This document shows, piece by piece, positions 60,222 through 64,000 of a DNA stretch of 64,000 nucleotides. The notes under the pieces were generated by a model, which was given only the letters and a program-made list of their open reading frames with translations, searched no databases and had not been told where the DNA came from. The DNA comes from Bog-473 sp963738135 (GTDB taxonomy: Bacteria; Actinomycetota; Acidimicrobiia; Acidimicrobiales; RAAP-2). A program made the position numbers and the translations under genes. The stretch covers positions 519,505-583,504 of the forward strand of contig CAVTVK010000003.1 in assembly GCA_963738135.1 (NCBI GenBank), in the 5' to 3' direction. The first letter of the stretch is position 1. Every line of letters begins with the position of its first letter.

Positions 60222-60470
60222 CGGCCGGTCACCCCGTCTCCCCGCCGGACGCCTGGCAGGGGGGCGGACCCATGGTGTAACGTCGCGGGCTGCCCAAATG
60301 GGCCAGGAAAAGAGCGGTACTCCGGTGCTGCCGACGACAACAGACGTGCGTGAGAGCCGGCCTGATCGGGACCTCACGCCGAACCAATCGAGCGCTCCGC
60401 TCGGGTCTCCCGGGCGGAGCGTTGGCATGCGCCCAGGAAACTCGAACGGCGCAGGGAGAAAGAGACGTAC
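60222..60470 (+). promoter_or_regulatory. leader between rpsJ and rplC with a strong hairpin
   Basis: 249 bases without a gene. CGCTCCGC (60393-60400) pairs with GCGGAGCG (60414-60421), and CGGG/CCCG continues the stem inside the loop. This could be a regulatory hairpin of the ribosomal operon or a terminator followed by a second promoter. Confidence 0.4.
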
Positions 60471-61130
60471 GTGGCAAGCAAGGCGATCGTCGGCGAGAAA
60501 GTCGGCATGACCCAGGTCTGGGACGACCAGAACCGCGCCGTACCGGTGACGGTTCTGAAGGTCGCGCCCGTGCGCGTGGTCCAGGTGAAGACGCCCGAGA
60601 CCGACGGGTACGCCGCCCTGCAGGTGACGTGGGGCTTCCGGCGCAACTCCACGCTGACCAAGCCCCAGCTCGGGCACTACGCCAAGGCCGGCGTGAATCC
60701 GGGCCGGGCCCTGGTGGAGCTGCGGCTGGACGACGTGGCCGACTACACGGTGGGCCAGGAGCTGGCCGCCGACCTGTGGGAGGCCGGCGAGCGGGTGGAC
60801 GCCATTGCGGTCAGCAAGGGCAAGGGCTTCGCCGGCGGCATGAAGCGCCACAACTTCAAGGGCCAGGGCGCCTCGCACGGAAACCACCGCAGCCACCGCG
60901 TGCCGGGCGCCATCGGTGCCTGCGCCACGCCGTCGCGTGTCTTCAAGGGCACCCGCATGGCCGGCCAGATGGGCGGCACGCAGGTGACGGCCCTGAACCT
61001 CGAGGTGGTCTCCGCCGACGCCGAGCGCGAGCTGGTCCTGGTCAAGGGCGCCGTGCCCGGGGCCCGGGGCAGCGTCGTGGTGCTGCGCAACTCGGTCAAG
61101 GCCCCGAGCAAGGCCGGGAGGTCGCGATGA
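60471..61130 (+). CDS. rplC: 50S ribosomal protein L3
   Basis: 219 residues from GTG 60471 after GCAGGGAGAAAGAG. Family strings KAIVGEKVGMTQVWDDQNRA, GKGFAGGMKRHNFKGQGASH and RMAGQMGGTQVT are intact. Its TGA overlaps the rplD ATG (ATGA). Confidence 0.96.
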   Translation: MASKAIVGEKVGMTQVWDDQNRAVPVTVLKVAPVRVVQVKTPETDGYAALQVTWGFRRNSTLTKPQLGHYAKAGVNPGRALVELRLDDVADYTVGQELAADLWEAGERVDAIAVSKGKGFAGGMKRHNFKGQGASHGNHRSHRVPGAIGACATPSRVFKGTRMAGQMGGTQVTALNLEVVSADAERELVLVKGAVPGARGSVVVLRNSVKAPSKAGRSR

Positions 61131-62048
61131 CGACCGCGACGACCGACCGCACGGGCCGGCACGGTGTTGCGCCACTCCGTGCGCAAGGAGCGTCCCGCCC
61201 CCATCACCCGCACCGCCCCGCACCGCAACGCGGCGGGCCACGACCTGGGCACGGTGGACCTCGAGCCGACCGTGTTCGGCCTGGAGCCCAACCGCGCCGT
61301 GCTGCACCAGGTCGTCACGGCCCAGCTGGCCGCCGCCCGGGCCGGCACGCAGTCGACCAAGACCCGGTCCGAGGTCCGCGGCGGCGGTGCCAAGCCGTTC
61401 CGCCAGAAGGGGACCGGCCGGGCCCGCCAGGGTTCGAGCCGCTCGCCGTCGATGATCGGCGGCGGGGTGGCCCTCGGGCCGAAGCCGCGCAGCTACGCGC
61501 AGCGCACCCCGCGCAAGATGGTCCGCCTCGCCCTGCTCTCGGCGCTGAGCGACCGGGCCGACATCGGGCAGATCGTCGTCGTGGACGACTGGAAGATCGA
61601 GGCGCCCAAGACCAAGGACGCCGCCACCATCGTGCGCAAGCTGAAGCTGAACGGCTCCGTGCTGGTCGTCCTGGGCCAGGACGAGCTGGACGTCGAGCGC
61701 TCCTTCGCCAACCTGCCCCTGGTGCAGACCACCACCTTCGGCGAGCTCTCCGCCCACGACGTGCTGCGGGCCGACTGGCTCGTCTTCTCCGACGCCACCC
61801 TGCCCGACGGCGCCCTCGGACTTCTCCGGGACGCACGTGGTGGAGGACGCCGAGACCGAGCCGAGGCGCCGGCCAAGGCCGAGAAGCCGGCCAAGGCGGC
61901 CAAGGCGACCGCGGCGGCCAAGGCCACCAAGGCGGCCAAGCCCACCAAGGCGGCCAAGGCGGCCGAAGCGGCCGAAGGCGGCGCCGACGGCGACGCGGCC
62001 GAGGCCGAGGCCGAGCCCACCGACGAGGAGGCCGACACCGATGCGTGA
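61127..62048 (+). CDS. rplD: 50S ribosomal protein L4 (three apparent indels)
   Basis: ATG 61127 overlaps the rplC stop. The N-terminus needs one G removed from GGG 61153-61155 to read TAGTVLRHSVRKERPAPI. The core is in one frame: TVDLEPTVFGLEPNRAVLHQ, GGGAKPFRQKGTGRARQGS and RADIGQIVVVDDW. Near the end one extra C (61813-61815) and one missing G (about 61860) interrupt DFSGTHVVEDAETE. A Lys/Ala-rich, histone-like tail of about 60 residues (KAAKATAAAKATKAAK) follows, longer than in most L4 proteins. Confidence 0.92.
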
Positions 62049-62331
62049 CGCCATGTCCGTACTCATCCGCCCGGTCGTCTCCGAGAAGAGCTACTCGCTC
62101 ATGGACCGGAGCGTCTACGTCTTCATCGTCGACCCCCGGGCCACCAAGATCGAGGTCCGTCACGCCGTGGAGCAGGCCTTCAGCGTGCGGGTGACCAAGG
62201 TCAACACCCTCAACCGCAAGGGCAAGGCGACGCGCAACCGGCGCACCAACGTGAAGGGCAAGCGGCCCGACACCAAGCGCGCCATCGTGACGCTGCACCC
62301 CGACGACTCCATCGACCTCTTCGAGCGCTGA
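62041..62331 (+). CDS. rplW: 50S ribosomal protein L23
   Basis: 96 residues from ATG 62041, overlapping the end of rplD by 8 bases; ATG 62053 is an alternative. SVLIRPVVSEKSYSLMDR and the tail KRAIVTLHPDDSIDLFE are canonical. L23 surrounds the exit tunnel and docks signal-recognition particle and trigger factor. Confidence 0.95.
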   Translation: MRDAMSVLIRPVVSEKSYSLMDRSVYVFIVDPRATKIEVRHAVEQAFSVRVTKVNTLNRKGKATRNRRTNVKGKRPDTKRAIVTLHPDDSIDLFER

Positions 62332-62343
62332 TCAGGAATCGCT

Positions 62344-63180
62344 ATGCCACTTCGCTCACGTAAGCCCACCAGCCCCGGACGGCGGTTCCAGACCGTCTCG
62401 GACTTCTCCGAGATCACCCGGGACCGTCCCGAGAAGTCGCTGCTCGCGCCCAAGCCGCAGACCGGCGGGCGCAACAACCACGGCCGCAAGACGGCCCGTC
62501 ACCGCGGTGGCGGCCACAAGCAGCAGTACCGGATCGTCGACTTCCGTCGCAACAAGGACGGGATCCCGGCCAAGGTCGCGTCCATTGAGTACGACCCCAA
62601 CCGCAACGCCCGCATCGCCCTCCTGCACTACGCGGACGGCGAGAAGCGCTACATCCTGGCCCCGGCCGGTGTGAAGGTCGGCGACAAGCTGCAGAGCGGC
62701 CAGGGCGCGGACATCCGGCCCGGCAACGCGCTGCCCCTGCGCTACATCCCGGTCGGCTCGACCATCCACAACGTCGAGCTCCGTCCGGGCGGCGGCGGCA
62801 AAATGGCCCGCGGCGCCGGCATGAGCGTGCAGCTCGTCGCCAAGGAGGGCGTCTTCGCCACCCTGCGGCTGCCCTCCACCGAAATGCGCCGCGTCTCCAT
62901 CGACTGCCGGGGCACCCTCGGCGTGGTCGGGAACTCCGAGGCCGAGCTGGTCAAGATCGGCAAGGCCGGCCGCAACCGCTGGAAGGGCAAGCGCCCGCAG
63001 ACCCGTGGTGTCGCCATGAACCCGGTCGACCACCCGCTGGGTGGTGGCGAGGGCAAGTCCTCCGGTGGCCGCCACCCGGTCTCGCCGTGGGGCAAGCCCG
63101 AGGGCCGCACCCGGTCCCGCAACAAGAAGTCCAATTCGATGATCGTGCGCCGGCGCCGTACCCGCGGCGCGCGGCGGTAG
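62344..63180 (+). CDS. rplB: 50S ribosomal protein L2
   Basis: 278 residues. MPLRSRKPTSPGRRFQTVSD, NNHGRKTARHRGGGHKQQYR and the peptidyl-transferase region GVAMNPVDHPLGGGEGKSSG with the key His. Intact. Confidence 0.97.
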   Translation: MPLRSRKPTSPGRRFQTVSDFSEITRDRPEKSLLAPKPQTGGRNNHGRKTARHRGGGHKQQYRIVDFRRNKDGIPAKVASIEYDPNRNARIALLHYADGEKRYILAPAGVKVGDKLQSGQGADIRPGNALPLRYIPVGSTIHNVELRPGGGGKMARGAGMSVQLVAKEGVFATLRLPSTEMRRVSIDCRGTLGVVGNSEAELVKIGKAGRNRWKGKRPQTRGVAMNPVDHPLGGGEGKSSGGRHPVSPWGKPEGRTRSRNKKSNSMIVRRRRTRGARR

Positions 63181-63198
63181 ACGAGGGGTTGAGGAAAC

Positions 63199-63477
63199 AT
63201 GCCGCGTAGCCTGAAGAAGGGACCCTTCGTCGACGACCATCTGCTCAAGAAGGTCGACGTCTTGAACTCGAGTGGCGACAAGAAGGTCATCAAGACCTGG
63301 TCGCGCCGCTCCACCATCATCCCCGACATGGTCGGGCACACCATCGCCGTGCACGACGGCCGACGCCACGTGCCGGTCTACGTGACCGAGTCCATGGTCG
63401 GCCACAAGCTGGGCGAGTTCGCACCGACACGCACGTTCCGCTACCACGCCGGGCAGGAGCGGGGAGCCCGCCGATGA
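63199..63477 (+). CDS. rpsS: 30S ribosomal protein S19
   Basis: 92 residues. MPRSLKKGPFVDDHLLKKVD and DGRRHVPVYVTESMVGHKLG are canonical. The stop overlaps the rplV start (ATGA). Confidence 0.97.
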   Translation: MPRSLKKGPFVDDHLLKKVDVLNSSGDKKVIKTWSRRSTIIPDMVGHTIAVHDGRRHVPVYVTESMVGHKLGEFAPTRTFRYHAGQERGARR

Positions 63478-64000
63478 CGGCCACCAAGACGAACGAGCGT
63501 CCCGGCACGCGGGCGGTCCACCGCCACAGCGGGATGTCGGCCTCCAAGGCGCGCCAGGTCCTCGACCTGATCCGCGGCGAGGACGTCCAGCGCGCCGCCG
63601 AGATCCTGAACGGCGTCGAGCGCGAGGCGGCCGAGGTCATCGGCAAGGTGCTGGCGTCGGCCGTGGCCAACGCGGCGCACAACGACCAGCAGAACCCCGA
63701 GGAGCTCTACGTCTCGGCCTGCTACGCCGACGAGGGCGCCACCATGAAGCGCTGGCGGCCCCGGGCCCGCGGCCGGGCCACCCGGATCCGCAAGCGGACC
63801 TGCCACATCACCATCATCGTGAGCCGGCTGCCCGCCGACAAGCTCGAGCTGCGTCGCAAGCGCATGGAGGCGGTCAGCGCCAACCGGTCCCGCCGGGTCG
63901 ACGCCTCGCGGCGCCGGGCCGACCTGTCCGGCCGCCTGTCGCGCCGTCGGGCCAACCAGGCCACGGCCGAGGCGGAGAGGGCCGCCGCGGCGGAAGCCGA
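63474..64000 (+). CDS. rplV: 50S ribosomal protein L22, cut by the window end
   Basis: ATG 63474. The core is complete: MSASKARQVLDLIRGEDVQR, EVIGKVLASAVANAAHND and the tunnel loop MKRWRPRARGRATRIRKRTC. After the normal end of L22 (about residue 118, HITIIVSRL) the frame stays open for at least 55 more residues of Arg/Ala/Glu-rich sequence and leaves the window, so the protein has a C-terminal extension of unknown length. Confidence 0.93.
   Translation, partial: MTATKTNERPGTRAVHRHSGMSASKARQVLDLIRGEDVQRAAEILNGVEREAAEVIGKVLASAVANAAHNDQQNPEELYVSACYADEGATMKRWRPRARGRATRIRKRTCHITIIVSRLPADKLELRRKRMEAVSANRSRRVDASRRRADLSGRLSRRRANQATAEAERAAAAEA

Overview
The window is high-GC DNA from an actinobacterium. 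The gene order tRNA-Tyr / tRNA-Thr, tRNA-Met, rpmG, tRNA-Trp, secE, nusG, rplK, rplA, rplJ, rplL, rpoB, rpoC, the frequent GTG/TTG starts, the MptB-type mannosyltransferase, the DUF222-HNH protein and the protein sequences fit Actinomycetota. Class Acidimicrobiia is my best guess; this is inference, as no rRNA is present. Genes are densely packed, with many ATGA or TAATG start/stop overlaps.

Layout. 0-10 kb: 3' end of recD, UDP-sulfoquinovose synthase (sqdB), a membrane-anchored protein of unknown function, citrate synthase, thioesterase TesB, a GH1 beta-glucosidase, a GtrA-type membrane protein, YajQ, tRNA-Tyr and an MptB-like mannosyltransferase. 10-23 kb: tRNAs and the secE-nusG-rplKAJL-rpoBC block. 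23-29 kb: two consecutive complete cysD-cysNC operons (ATP sulfurylase plus APS kinase, i.e. two PAPS-making modules). 29-42 kb: an accessory surface-glycan locus. It holds a membrane-anchored protein with three GH26-like domains, an HlyD/Alg44-like membrane fusion protein, a processive membrane GT2 synthase, a divergent lipoprotein and two paralogous sulfatase-fold hydrolases. 41.8-55 kb: central C4/C5-CoA metabolism (epimerase, crotonyl-CoA carboxylase/reductase, acetyl-CoA acetyltransferase, 3-hydroxybutyryl-CoA dehydrogenase, ethylmalonyl-CoA-type mutase, acyl-CoA carboxylase beta), interspersed with aspartokinase, cyclophilins, a DUF222-HNH protein and others. 55-64 kb: rpsL-rpsG-fusA-tuf and the S10 operon (rpsJ, rplC, D, W, B, rpsS, rplV; the last is cut by the window end).

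How it works together. The most unusual part is 26.4-41.7 kb. A second sulfate-activation operon leads directly into a synthase-dependent polysaccharide assembly set and a pair of sulfatase-like enzymes. I infer production and remodelling of a sulfated or otherwise modified exopolysaccharide, although no sulfotransferase is in the window. The 41.8-55 kb region carries most of the committed enzymes of the ethylmalonyl-CoA pathway, with a shared candidate operator in front of phaA and hbd.

Sequence quality. About fifteen single-base indels, nearly all in short runs of G or C, break genes that must be intact (rpoB twice, rpoC, nusG, rplK, rplJ, rplD, gltA, ecm and others). I treat these as sequence errors and give each such gene its full reconstructed span.
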